This document shows, in pieces, positions 9,667-19,165 of a DNA stretch of 64,000 nt. Under the pieces are notes generated by a model. That model had not been told where the DNA came from and did no database searches. It was given only the letters and a program-made list of their open reading frames with translations. The stretch lies in the NCBI GenBank assembly GCA_902702965.1, contig CACRXP010000006.1, positions 531,781 through 595,780 of the forward strand, given 5' to 3'. The translations under genes and the position numbers were made by a program. The stretch comes from Spirometra erinaceieuropaei. Its lineage: Eukaryota > Platyhelminthes > Cestoda > Diphyllobothriidea > Diphyllobothriidae. Every line of letters starts with the position of its first letter. Positions within the stretch are counted from its first letter, which is position 1.

Positions 9667-10043
9667 TTACACTTGCTCCTCCAAATTTGTTCGTCGGATG
9701 CGTCCTGATTTGGAGGCAGATCTCTCCTTGGCCATGTACACTGCAAATGGAAAGAGAACATGTGCATGTAGTGGGTTTATTAAACACAAGCATATTCAAC
9801 TGGGGAGCTAAATTACATTTAGTCGCCCCCCCCCCTCGCACTACTGCTTCTATCAAACCCATTATGTCAAAATCAGAGCAAAGTATGCACATTGAAGCGT
9901 AGAAACATAAACGTACTCTCATATTTTGTCGGAAGTCGTACGCAGCGGCTTCCATTGCAGACATATTTCTGCCCATTAAGAACGGGGAAGGTGAGACCCG
10001 CTGTCTGACGGAGACTAGGATCATCATATTGTCGTCTAGCCAT
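9667..10043 (-). CDS. Two-exon minigene, copy c (slot 1)
   Basis: Exon 1 10043-9917 (127 nt), intron 9916-9741 (176 nt, donor GTACGT, acceptor after a pyrimidine stretch and TTTGCAG, phase 1), exon 2 9740-9667 (74 nt); 66 codons plus stop. The protein starts MARRQYDDPSLRQTAGLTFP, has CNGSRC and ends RRTNLEEQV. It is identical at protein level to copy e, 24 kb away and on the other strand; the exons differ only at four silent sites while the introns differ at about 23 places by eye, including a G-tract. This pattern argues for constraint on the protein. TATA box at 10106-10099, AATAAA at 9605-9600. Basic C-terminal exon; no membrane segment or known domain. Unrecognised. Confidence 0.7.
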
Positions 10044-10098
10044 GACTCGTCAGAGAGGTGTGGTTTCAGTGAATACTCGCCCCGTTAGAAGGACTCCA

Positions 10099-10107
10099 AT
10101 TTATAAG
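10099..10107 (-). promoter_or_regulatory. TATA box of minigene copy c
   Basis: TTATAAATT on minus, about 60 bases before the start codon, as in copies e and f. Confidence 0.55.
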
Positions 10108-10109
10108 GG

Positions 10110-10560
10110 GTTTGTCCTCGTTTGGCTTTCGATGCAGTCACATGTCTCATAGGCTGACGTATGTCAATAAATTGGGGAGGGGGGTGTGATGCAACTAACT
10201 CGTTGCAACTGCGAGAGCACTTAAACTGATCGCTTTTTTAGACGTCATATTGGTGAAGTCAGTGCTGATTTTGTAGTTGCAAGGTCTTATGAGGCGCGTA
10301 AAGTGGAAGAGTTTAATTTTAAAATCTAGCTGAGAGACTTCAATGTCACAAATCTGACAACTTCATGATGGATGTAGCTGTCAAAGACGAAGTAGATTAG
10401 AGAAGAATGGAATATAGATTTATGTGTTAGGGGATGGCTCATTATATCGAGAACAATAGATCGCATTGAGAGTCAGGATATCGGTCTTGACAAAGTGCCA
10501 GTCAGTGCAGATGTCTGTAATTTTGTCAAGACACGTATATGTCGCCTGTACCTGTTACTG
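10110..10560. promoter_or_regulatory. Flank between minigene c and LINE, with decayed divergent ORF
   Basis: Upstream region of copy c. From 10411 on the plus strand it carries the decayed relative of the ORF at 5778 (ATG changed to ATA). The stretch around 10438-10450 is an uninterrupted version of the site that carries the transposon in unit 2. Confidence 0.5.
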
Positions 10561-10589
10561 CAGCTCTAGAAGGAATAACCATAATAACC

Positions 10590-11690
10590 ACTACGACAAG
10601 AGAAGGGTTCAAAGCCTTCCGCCTTAGAAAAATGCTTTAAATTCATCGGAATCAGCACGTCTCCGTCCTCTTATAGTAATGCTGATCAGCAGCGAGCAAG
10701 CCAGTCTCATTCTTCCCAGGCGATTTAGAATAAAAGGTTCCAACGTAGGCGTTTTTTTCCAACCGGACCACCCGCCAGCGTAAAGACTGAAAAGTCTTCC
10801 ACTAGTGCTGGGACTAAGAAAAAGGCTCAACGAAGGGGAAGACAATTTAGGTATATAAAACGACCAAGTAAAGCAACGCCCACCATTCTTCCTCTTGACG
10901 AGTTCGGTCCGAAGAACCGCGCAACCGACTGAATGTGCTAACTAAAATGTAAGCATATCTCCCTTCAGCTTAAAATTAAAATTCATGTAAAATAACGCGC
11001 AGAATTTGTTATCAAAGCTCGACGAGCTGAATATCCACCCCTGTGATCTATCCCCTGTCCTAATCGCTCTAATAAAAACCTGGTTAAATCAACACGTGGA
11101 CGACCGTGAGTTAAGCATGCCTGACTACCAGCCGTTTAGACGGGACAGGCGTCAGGGAGGAGAAGTACTCACGCATGGGAAACATGGAGTAATGATATTG
11201 GACAAAACCGATACATTTTCGTGTACTTCCGAGGTCGTCCAATTGTCTATTAAAGTGCAGGGTTCACTGAGCCTCGATTTCCCGACAGCCAATCGGACGT
11301 CCAGACGGAACCACACTTCCGACGCTCGCCTGATGGAGGAGCTCGAAAAGTTGGCTACATGGCCGGGTATCTTGATCATGGATGACTTTAACGCGCCTCA
11401 CATTGACCGGAACTCTGTCCGCACAAATAGCTCGAAGATAACTTTGATGGTCACCTTGTAAACCCGACGTTAAAATTACTTTACCCTCAACACGTCACGT
11501 TTCCAGCTAGAGTGCGCTAAGATTAACAGGCCAGCTGCCTTGATCATGTTCTTACAACATCCTAGGACAACAATGATGAAGTGGCATATCTACTCCCCTC
11601 CGCTCCCCCAAGGCAAAAGTGACAACGTCGTTCTACCATGGGAGTACTCGAAGTTGGCACTCAAACCACAGTCTCCCCAGTGAGCCGAAA
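10590..11690 (+). pseudogene. CR1-type LINE, 5' part: ORF1 fragment and endonuclease (unit 1)
   Basis: From 10598 a fragment of ORF1 (residues such as PLIVMLISSEQASLILPRR, then FFQPDHPPA), broken by a stop. From 11006 the start of ORF2: an apurinic-like endonuclease of the exonuclease-endonuclease-phosphatase family, with KLDELNIHPCDLSP, the ETW position changed to KTW, DDFNAPHID (catalytic Asp/Asn region, about 11380-11412) and, in another frame at about 11620, GKSDNVV in place of the catalytic Ser-Asp-His. No reverse transcriptase follows. ORF1 is shortened by an internal loss compared with units 3 and 4. A dead remnant. Confidence 0.75.
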
Positions 11691-11699
11691 CATGGATCA

Positions 11700-12060
11700 C
11701 AGAACAGCGGCCACCTACGGCGTCTTGATATAGAGAGAGCCACCTGTGGTTTTTAGACCTGAGGCAGGAGTATGGCCTTGGACATTTGTACTGGGCATCA
11801 GGGTTACCGTTGTTGGACGACGACATCTGTTACCCTCTAATATCGCAATGCCATTGGCCAGTCCAACGATGACATATCTGCCAGAGTGCTCTCAGTCCGC
11901 GCCAGAATAAAACATTTGTGTTTGCTCGGTAGTGGCAATTCGTTAGGCTCGGAAGTTTAGTTATTTCTTTATTGTTTGCATTCGCATGAGGATGGTCTCA
12001 CAATCCGCTAACAAACAGGTCGCATCATTCCCGGGGTATTATAATCAGATTGGACTCACA
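11700..12060 (+). other. Stretch downstream of LINE endonuclease, no gene seen
   Basis: Matches about 30800-31190, 44860-45230 and 62015-62280 (minus). Possibly the LINE linker after the endonuclease; no reverse transcriptase motif found in any frame. Confidence 0.45.
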
Positions 12061-12415
12061 CGGGACGTGGCCTCTCTGACATACCCACCTAGTGGGATTC
12101 GAGTGGGGTGTGGCATCACGCGTAGGGGGCGAGGTCCGATCCCGCCAGCCACCTGCGTCCTCTGCCACCTCGGGTCTTCTGGACGCTGTATTTACACCGG
12201 GTCTAGGTGGTGGAGGAGGGAGTGCGATAGATATTCTGCAAGTCTACACGAATTTTAAACTTATTCTCACACAAGTCACCTTCCCTGCTCCCACACTGCT
12301 GTGCAGCACACGGCAGTCATCGGCGGGAACGATGGTCGAATTGCCACGCCGGAGGTGGTTATTGCCCAAGCCTGGTTCCACGTAGTCCTTTTCAGTCCAA
12401 AATTGGCTCCTTCAG
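12061..12415 (+). repeat. Retroposon-like GC-rich block (unit 1)
   Basis: Same family as the insert at 17436-17887: both share the run around GGTGGTGGAGGAGGGAG and the CAAGTCTAC neighbourhood. Sister blocks lie in units 2-4 on minus. A stretch GATTCGAGTGG (near 12096) resembles the core of a Pol III B box at 8 of 11 positions, which is weak. ORFs across it (12092-12385) are open in every copy but rich in Gly/Pro/Ser and look compositional. Confidence 0.5.
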
Positions 12416-12419
12416 TGTA

Positions 12420-12870
12420 ATTAAGGCAGAATTTTGTCAGATGTGTTTGGTCCAGTAGTATTTAATGGCAAGGGAAAATAAGCATGAAATGGCGTAGGAA
12501 ACTAAGCCCGTAATGGCCACTTAATACTTTCTTGCTTCTGTCAGTGTAGTTTTTCGATTACTACTGGCTCCTCCCTCTGTGTCTGTCTTGTATGCAGCGG
12601 AGGGTCAACCTGTCAACGAGAATTCAGCCACTCTACGACATGACTGGGATTAGCGTGTTTAATTTGCGATTAATATTTTTTTGCAGCGGATGCGGGAGAA
12701 GGGGAATTGGCAATGGCAGGTTGTGTAACTCCACCTCACACCCGGTAACCCCAGGCCCGTGTAATGCCGGAATGGTCGTAATAGGGGTTTTATGGGTAGA
12801 ACATCACCGCGGAGTGGAACGAAATCAAAGTAGTAAATAACAAAAATGATGGATTTGTGGCAGTTCGCGT
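12420..12870 (+). other. Unit stretch without recognised gene
   Basis: Matches 30030-30430, 44090-44480 and 61250-61640. Nothing recognisable on either strand. Confidence 0.5.
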
Positions 12871-12876
12871 CTTTTT

Positions 12877-13130
12877 GCACTCCACCTTTGTCACGATGCC
12901 TTCCTGTACGCCTCACAGTCTTTGTCGTTACGCAGCTGGGACACGCGAGGCCTGCCAATAGCCTCGCGAGCGCTCCAGGCCAATCAACGCTGTCCCCCCT
13001 CTGGTTGGCTGGCGACGCGGAGACAACGGAGGGCGCACACACGCGCTGCGTCGCCGCACCTCGAAGGCGGACACAGACAACAAAACTTGGCTAGAGAGGG
13101 CGCTCGCGGCGATTGCCTACAGAGCCTTTG
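12877..13130 (+). promoter_or_regulatory. GC-rich island with CCAAT boxes (unit 1)
   Basis: About 250 bases of clearly higher GC and many CpG than the surrounding AT-rich DNA. CCAAT at 12955-12959 and 12980-12984. Present in units 2 and 4, missing in unit 3. A promoter-like CpG island is possible, but no conserved gene start is visible next to it. Confidence 0.35.
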
Positions 13131-13139
13131 TGTACGCAC

Positions 13140-13640
13140 TTACAAAACAGTAAGGGATGTCCAAATCAAATCGTCTTCCCTGACTTTTGATCGGCAATCC
13201 TTGTCTTGTCGACCATATCGCACTACCTTCGACAGATTTCCATTTAAATTCTTCTCCTTCACCTAGATATATCAACGGAATTGAGGGCGTCAATAGAAAA
13301 GTACGCAAAGTGGTATTTGGATGAACCGTCATTTGTAAAGTTGAAGCAGGCCAGGAATCAATAGAACGAACGACGAACATAAAGAACTTACATTATGTTC
13401 CTAATAGTGCAACCGTAAAAATTTACCGCGAGTTAGCCAGGTACGCACGCATGTTAAAGATGCTATGGATGAACAGACTAGTGAATATAAAAATGCAAAT
13501 GACAAAGGTATGATCGCACGTTTGTATCTGAACGTTAAGGCAACTTAGCAATGTAGCATAAAATCTTAGGGGAAAATATACCTACATATCCAAAGGCTAT
13601 GCACAAAAATAAAATGCATTAATGAACTGATTGAGTAATA
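13140..13640 (+). other. Stretch upstream of the 168-codon ORF
   Basis: Matches 29090-29740, 43560-44080 and 60460-60960. Some frames read residues such as KYAKWYLDEPSF in two units, interrupted by stops. No gene supported. Confidence 0.45.
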
Positions 13641-13644
13641 ATGC

Positions 13645-14151
13645 TTGTTTCTTCTCCTTCCAAAATACAGACCATCTTCTCCGGCTTGCAGAAAATCCAG
13701 GCAACCACAGCTTGATTTTTTGACGAAAGCAGAAGGAATAACCGAATCTATAAACTCGGGGTTGATAGAATACCGCCAAGCAAGGGACTCATATCCAGTT
13801 TGGCAAAATGCCAATGTGGACGACAAATGTGTCAGCATTGAACAGTCTACGGCCAGACATAGCAAGCCGTTTAAGCATCCGATCACAGTAGAACTCATCA
13901 ATGGGATTAAGGCCTATTGGAACAGACTGAAACGAACGCTCCGAACGAAAGCTCCGAGAGGGAGAACCGATGTCGGGTCAGGCAATGTGGGTCCACGTAG
14001 ACGAGGTTCAATATCGTGTGTGGTTTGGCCTAGACAGCACTGGCCAAAAGCAAAATTGGGAATTATACCTGGCGCATATTACGGAAGCATACTCGGTGCA
14101 CCAGCTTCCCGAATAGGGAACCTGAAGGCATTCTTCCAGAAGACGATTTAA
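13645..14151 (+). CDS. Conserved ORF, 168 codons, unknown
   Basis: Longest full version of a frame also open at 29082-28729 (117 codons) and 60302-59949 (117 codons, with more upstream in another frame). In unit 3 the matching stretch at 43505-43190 has one stop. Shared parts: KAPRGRTDVGS, RRRGSIS, CVVWPRQ, AYYGSIL, APASRIGNLKA, with the same stop codon. The C-terminal half is basic. It lies just before the PLE C-terminus and in the same direction, so it may be a diverged middle part of that element, but no reverse transcriptase motif is seen. A second frame on the same strand is also open over part of it, so coding is not certain. Confidence 0.35.
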   Translation: MFLLLPKYRPSSPACRKSRQPQLDFLTKAEGITESINSGLIEYRQARDSYPVWQNANVDDKCVSIEQSTARHSKPFKHPITVELINGIKAYWNRLKRTLRTKAPRGRTDVGSGNVGPRRRGSISCVVWPRQHWPKAKLGIIPGAYYGSILGAPASRIGNLKAFFQKTI

Positions 14152-14210
14152 AGTCCAAATTTAAGTAAGCTTTAGCACGTAAACAGAACTTAATTTAGCT
14201 GTCTTATTAA

Positions 14211-14995
14211 CGGTTATGCGAGGGACCACGCAAGGAAACCTACGCGGAAATTCTTTTACATTATGAGAACAATCACCCGACATCTCACAAACGGAGTGCC
14301 GTGGACAGCCTCCTTAACAGAAGAAGAACTCACAGCTCTGACAACGAAACATATCAAACCGCCCGGAATTACTTGCTTAAACAGTTTTCCCAGAATGGGT
14401 ATCCTAGATATTTTGTACACCGATGCATGCGACGACAGGAGTTAAAAGAAAATGAAAGGAACTAGATTCTTCTGATCAGGCGCCCAAACCAAAAACTGGC
14501 AAACACATCCGTACATTAAGAATGTGTCCGAAATAGTTGGTAGGCACCTGAGGAAGCACCAAATACATGTGGCGCACAAGCAGACAACTACACTCTGTAA
14601 CAAGCTTCTACACCCTTGGGATAGGGTCGACTATTCAGATAAGGGGGATATGGTCTATAAGATAACATGCAACACCTTTAATGCGGTTAACTGTGATCAA
14701 ACTGGGAAATCGGCCTTAACACGAATACAGGCACATCAGTTGACCGTAAAAAGGCGAGACCACATGTCCTAGGTTGCCCTGCATACGTTGGAAACTGGAC
14801 ACAAATTCGTCTGGGACAGGACTCGCATTGTAGGTGTCTGCTCATCTAAGAAGTGCCCTGGATTTTTAGAGGTCATCCATTCTGAAAACGCATGCATCAA
14901 CCAACACGTAGAATTGGATGCGGTGTACAACAGCCTTAAATATAAGTTGTAAAGACATTGGCCAATCAAAACATTACGCCAGCAGGAGTGACAGA
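14211..14995 (+). pseudogene. Penelope-like element C-terminus and GIY-YIG domain (unit 1)
   Basis: 14211-14465 is one open frame with PLE C-terminal signatures: ENNHPTSHKRSAV, then QNGYPRYFVHRCMRRQ. A second frame, 14524-14952, is the GIY-YIG endonuclease part: VYKITCNTFNAVNC replaces the usual GIY...YIG, followed by QTGKSALTR, the H-rich GHKFVWDR and a conserved SENACINQHVELD end. It has a stop (TAG at 14770-14772) shared with units 2 and 4. In PLEs this domain cuts target DNA for reverse transcription. The YIG part is degenerate, so even without the stop it would likely be inactive. Confidence 0.75.
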
Positions 14996-14999
14996 TCAA

Positions 15000-16440
15000 A
15001 GTACACTTTTAAGCATGTTTCAATGTTAAATGTTTTGTAAACTTACTCCACGTTTGAGGACGATTTGAGGAACCTAAGTCGAAAAGTTACAACAAAACTT
15101 TTTTCTATTTCCCAAATAGCTTATTTCTCCCAAATAAAGAAGTAAATCAGTTTGAAAACAGAAACCGTTTGGAGTTGTCGAGAGAGGGGAGTGTTTGTGT
15201 ACTAACCGAGGCGAAATAAACCAAAAGATAGCCGGCGATCCTTTCAGCACGCGTTATGTAGTGAGTACCGACAGACCACAAAGGGTTTAAATAGCCATTT
15301 GGGAGAAATAAGTAAGTTCCGGCGTACAGAATCGACCACGAAAGGCAATGTAAGTGCATTGGGAAAAAACTAGGAAATAAAGGCCTGACACGACGGATCA
15401 AGGAGAGCTGAGAGAATGCCGAAGGCCACCTTGCGCTAGATAATTTACACTAAAAAGTTCATACTGGAAGAACTCGATGCACGCGGTCGTATCAATGCGC
15501 TAGATAACACCCAAAGGGAGAATTCCTGTGGCGTTGAATTAATAAACTAAACAAAGCCTACCAAAACAAATACTGTAATAAGCTATGTATATGTAACTCA
15601 GTGGGTTACACGAACTGTTCTTACTGGTGAAGGGTTGTATTAAAATTCCAGCAAACCACCGCCCGTTTATAAAAACCTTTTTACATTTTATGCATTTTGA
15701 AATTTGTTCATCAACTCTCCTACTAATCCCGCCAACGATTCAGCTGTCCGGATCCAGGGCGGTCTCAGAGTTGGAAAAAGAGGTTTCCCTCCTCAACGAT
15801 GACAGGAGACGCTGAAGGCGTGGATACGGGTCCGGTGGGTCATGAAGCAAACTCCTTCCCCCACTGACTGCGAAACCCACAATAATATAAGGAATAAAAG
15901 GAATGTCTGGCCTACAGTATATGTAGACCAGAACCACCTGTTTTATCTTGAGGGCAGCTGGATGGGTGCCGAAATTACTGTTGAGAAATTAAGGGCCCCA
16001 AAGACAAGAGCGCTAAACAAGGCGTAGGGAGCACCGTGTGTATAAAAGCTAGGTTGAGGCGGAGCCCGAGGCCAAGAGGGAGCCCTGCTCACACCATTAC
16101 TTCCAATGGAAGAATAGCTTGCAAAGTCACATGTACACCAATCGGCGTGGCCTTGTTACGGTTGTCAATGTGGCTACACACCCTCTCATGTGACCATCCA
16201 ACATGAATGGGTCTTGCAAGGTCCCAGAAAGGTGCTTACATCGTCTACTTGAGGCGTGGTAATTAATGTTGAAGGTCACGGTCATTCCAACCGACACACG
16301 TGCGCCGCTTGATTTCACTCAACCCATCTGGGGATTTACGTATTATGTGACGCAGTAAATCTGTGACGCTCGGCAAATCGAGGTTTTATCTTTCCATTCA
16401 TTTTTATTTGAAATCTTACCCAACGTTATCAGCCTACATC
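15000..16440. other. Zone between the two convergent PLE halves (unit 1)
   Basis: About 1.4 kb repeated in all units (26130-27900, 40640-42400, 57660-59190). Contains a small frame with SRAVSELEKEVSLLNDDRRR (15627-15815, plus; again 58840-58550 minus), coiled-coil-like, and a frame with GARVSVGMTVTFNI (16318-16127, minus) related to the dispersed element at 53319-54045. A TATAAAAG at about 16040 is not kept in sister units. No complete gene. Confidence 0.5.
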
Positions 16441-16499
16441 GGGACTAGCCAAGAAGGTGTGAGCCATGGGAAACGGTTTGCCAGCCAGAATATGCATGT

Positions 16500-16914
16500 T
16501 AACATTATGTCGTGCATTTAATGGGTTATTTATTGCACATGCTTATGAATTCCACTGCAACAAAGGTGTCATTTCCGGAGTGAAGCCACATTTTGGGCTG
16601 AAGAGGTTGAATAAAACATCATCTTCTACTGTCTGCAAGACTAATCCAGCGAGCAGCCCTGATATCGGGGAGTCAGGTGCAGTTCCCTCAGTCTGTTGGC
16701 CATAGTTATTGTCGAATTGGCAGTAGTTCCGGAGAGAGAGTCTATGCAGTTCTAAAACATACTGCGTCGGTGTCTCAACAGGTTCGTCTCGTAAGCCTTG
16801 GTCCATGCATTTAATTACCAAGTCGTGGTGTATTGAAGAAAACAAGGCAATGACATCAAGATGTAGGATTACACCATAATCCGTCACAATTAATGGCCAC
16901 AGTTTACGCGCCAT
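16500..16914 (-). pseudogene. Penelope-like reverse transcriptase fragment (unit 1)
   Basis: Frame 16914-16543 (123 codons) shows motif A as LHLDVIALFSSIHHDL, the aromatic NYCQFDNNYGQQ stretch and motif B as EGTAPDSPISGLLAGLVLQ, in PLE order. Motif C, usually YVDD, is found one base out of frame as SAND followed by TFVAVE. This shift is shared by the units. The catalytic DD is therefore lost and no long frame exists on either side. Best frame of the four copies. Confidence 0.75.
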
Positions 16915-16929
16915 CTTACCTCAAGAAAT

Positions 16930-17423
16930 GGACTTAATGATTTATGATATCATCTGTTCAATTTCGTGCATTCATTGGACTACCGTAGTAGGAGCATAAT
17001 GTTTCTGGCAAGTATTTTGATTTTGGAGGTAAACTTTGTCCTCTATCTGCCAAATACGACCAATTATATAAGCCTAAAATGTTAGCCTATAGATACATTT
17101 AAATGAGCTTTAATGTGCTTCCTTACTGTTAGGACGTTTTGGTTGCCGAAGCGGAACGAAGCATCGGTTGTTTTCTACTAATTGCATATCACACAAGTAG
17201 AGAGTATGTAAAATCCAACTAATGGTCATTCATGCACTTATTGCAAATTGGCCAAAGAAGGAAGAAATACGTGCACTTGACACACGGATCATAATTGAAT
17301 ATCCATCATTGATAAGAAATTTTGACACACAAATGCTAGCTGATTTCCGTTGGACTTGTGATTATTCGGTAATTTTGACCTATTTCCTGCCTTACACACT
17401 CTAATGCAATTTATGCAATCTAT
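16930..17423 (-). repeat. Leader block part (unit 1)
   Basis: Reverse complement of about 25170-25660. Follows the PLE reverse transcriptase at its 5' side. No intact gene; the ORF at 17222-17404 is not kept. Confidence 0.55.
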
Positions 17424-17435
17424 AGTAGGTAGAAC

Positions 17436-17887
17436 GTGCCCTCAAAACGGGCCACGTGTTAGATGCGCTGGACCAACACGGGGGCCACATCGGACTCTGC
17501 CAGGCGTTATCTTTACGTACTAACAAATGCCAACATTTGCGGGGTGCGCTGGCGGACCCTGTTGTCGGCATTCGTCGCTCAACTGGACCACTACCGCCAC
17601 CCCATTGTTTTGTGGTCAAAATCCTGGTCATTTGTGTGTGGACCAGGGGGTGCGGAGTTGAGCGCCAAGGTGAGGATCCGTCCAAGCCATCCACCTGCGG
17701 CCTCCCCCGTCTCCGGTCTTCTTGACTCTGTCTTGACACCGGGCTTAGGCGGGGGAGGAGGAGAGAGTGTAGGTAGATGCAGCGCAAGTCTACTGGCACT
17801 ATAAACCCCTGCGCAAGTCACCGTCCCTGCTCCCACAACACAGTCTGTGGGGCACACGGTGGACATCGTCGAAATCGACGGTCGAAC
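17436..17887 (+). mobile_element. 452-bp retroposon-like insert with 12-bp target duplication
   Basis: AGTAGGTAGAAC stands at 17424-17435 and 17888-17899, directly flanking the insert. Other units have the site once (for example near 39670, reverse). The insert lacks terminal inverted repeats and has no poly-A, so it is not a simple DNA transposon. A 12-bp duplication fits target-primed reverse transcription. It is related to the GC-rich block at 12061-12415 and its sisters. Short ORFs on both strands look compositional. I recall similar GC-rich repeats in tapeworm assemblies, which is not checked. Confidence 0.65.
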
Positions 17888-18064
17888 AGTAGGTAGAACA
17901 CATCAGGCAATATGCCAAAGTTGGCAAAATATGTCTTGTAAGTCGGAACTCAGGCCAAATGCCTCGAGTAAAACTCCAGCTTAACAATGAAATGACCTCA
18001 CCTAAATACCAACTCGAAAGAAGTATTGAAGGAAATATTGCGTTGGCTAGAAATAATAAATTTC

Positions 18065-18085
18065 TTAAGAAAATCTCGCTGCTAC
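18065..18085. other. Head-to-head inversion junction
   Basis: Left of 18074 the sequence is the minus-strand unit (reverse complement of about 39490-39680). From 18075 it is plus-strand unit sequence matching about 24010 onward. No clear microhomology at the join. Confidence 0.75.
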
Positions 18086-18417
18086 TGGAGATCATATTAT
18101 GTGGGAGGTTTTCATGAACATAAACTACAGAACAGATGTTCTTGCGCAGTCGATTTTGAGCCCTGGGTACTTATCTGACTCCATTATAGCTAAAAGCCAT
18201 ATTATTTTCAAGAAGGGAAATTTCTGCTGATACGCAGCAAAAACTGCTTGAGATTGCATCCGCTAATTCTGTCCCAATTTGTATTCACTGCAGTAGAGCG
18301 CGTAAATCAAAATTAGCGAAAGTGCTCAAATCCAACGCAAATCAGCTTAAGCGTGTGGGTCAATTATTAATGAATTTCGATTAGTATGCATTTGTCATGT
18401 GCATGCATTCTGTCTGG
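18075..18417 (+). repeat. Leader fragment after the junction
   Basis: Matches 24010-24350 in direct orientation, including the end of the small leader ORF. At about 18417 it jumps to the telomere-like array, so roughly 12 kb of the unit is absent here. Confidence 0.65.
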
Positions 18418-18420
18418 CAT

Positions 18421-18556
18421 ACCCTAACAACTAACTTTTGATGTAGGGTTTATGGCTGCGGTTAAGGACTAGGGCTAGGGTTGGAGCTAGGGTTAGAGGC
18501 CACTGTTTAGGGTCATGGTAAGGGATTAGTGTTAGTTATAAGGGTTAGGGGTTAGC
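18421..18556 (+). repeat. Degenerate telomere-like array (partial unit)
   Basis: Many GGGTTAG, TTAGGG and GGGCTAGGG words on plus. This is the richest of the four arrays. It starts directly at the rearrangement point. Confidence 0.55.
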
Positions 18557-18760
18557 GCAACTATTTCTCAACCATTCTTAATACAACCGCTAATCTCCAA
18601 TAGTTTTTTTCTTTGATAACATTTACTCGACCTCGTTACCTGTGGGTTCCCCAGCCCCATCTGTAAACATCTTTATTAACACCGGTCCCGTATTGCACAC
18701 GGCTGGTGTTTGTCTACTTCAGGTGGGGCTACATAACCACATCTGACCGGACAAGGTCAC
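18557..18760 (+). other. Stretch between telomere-like array and module M
   Basis: Matches 36357-36550 and 49852-50040 closely. No gene seen. Confidence 0.5.
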
Positions 18761-19165
18761 ACAGGCGTGCATCCGTAAACGAATTAGGGGTCTGTAAGTC
18801 ATTTGATGTTAAACGATGCAATTTGCGAATATCCTTCTATCGGCACAGATTGCCATGGTAGGTGACATTTTTGTGGCTTCTCCATCTTCTTTCCCTATCA
18901 AGCAAGAAGAGTATATTTTGTAAGTTTCGTATTCCTCGTCTTGGTTCACGCTGAATGCCGCCATTTCGCTATGGGACAACAGACATACGTACCATCAAAC
19001 GCCATTTTTCAGAGTTCCGAATACGTCCTCCTACCTGGATTAAGAACATGGAGAATGTTACCGATCCACACTTTTACAAGATTGGATGGCTAACCTGAAG
19101 TACCCCGATCAACTTAACTTATGTGACATCATCTTTTTGGGGCATTTCAAACGTCGCGTATTTTT
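18760..19165 (+). repeat. Module M, copy 5
   Basis: Array-side copy of module M, small ORF broken. Confidence 0.6.

Noticed and set aside
12085..12110. Pol III B box making the GC-rich block a tRNA-derived SINE
   Set aside because: Only 8 of 11 B-box positions fit and no convincing A box lies upstream; kept as a weak hint only.
16036..16050. TATAAAAG as a promoter
   Set aside because: Sister units have the TATA word altered at the same place, and no gene start follows.
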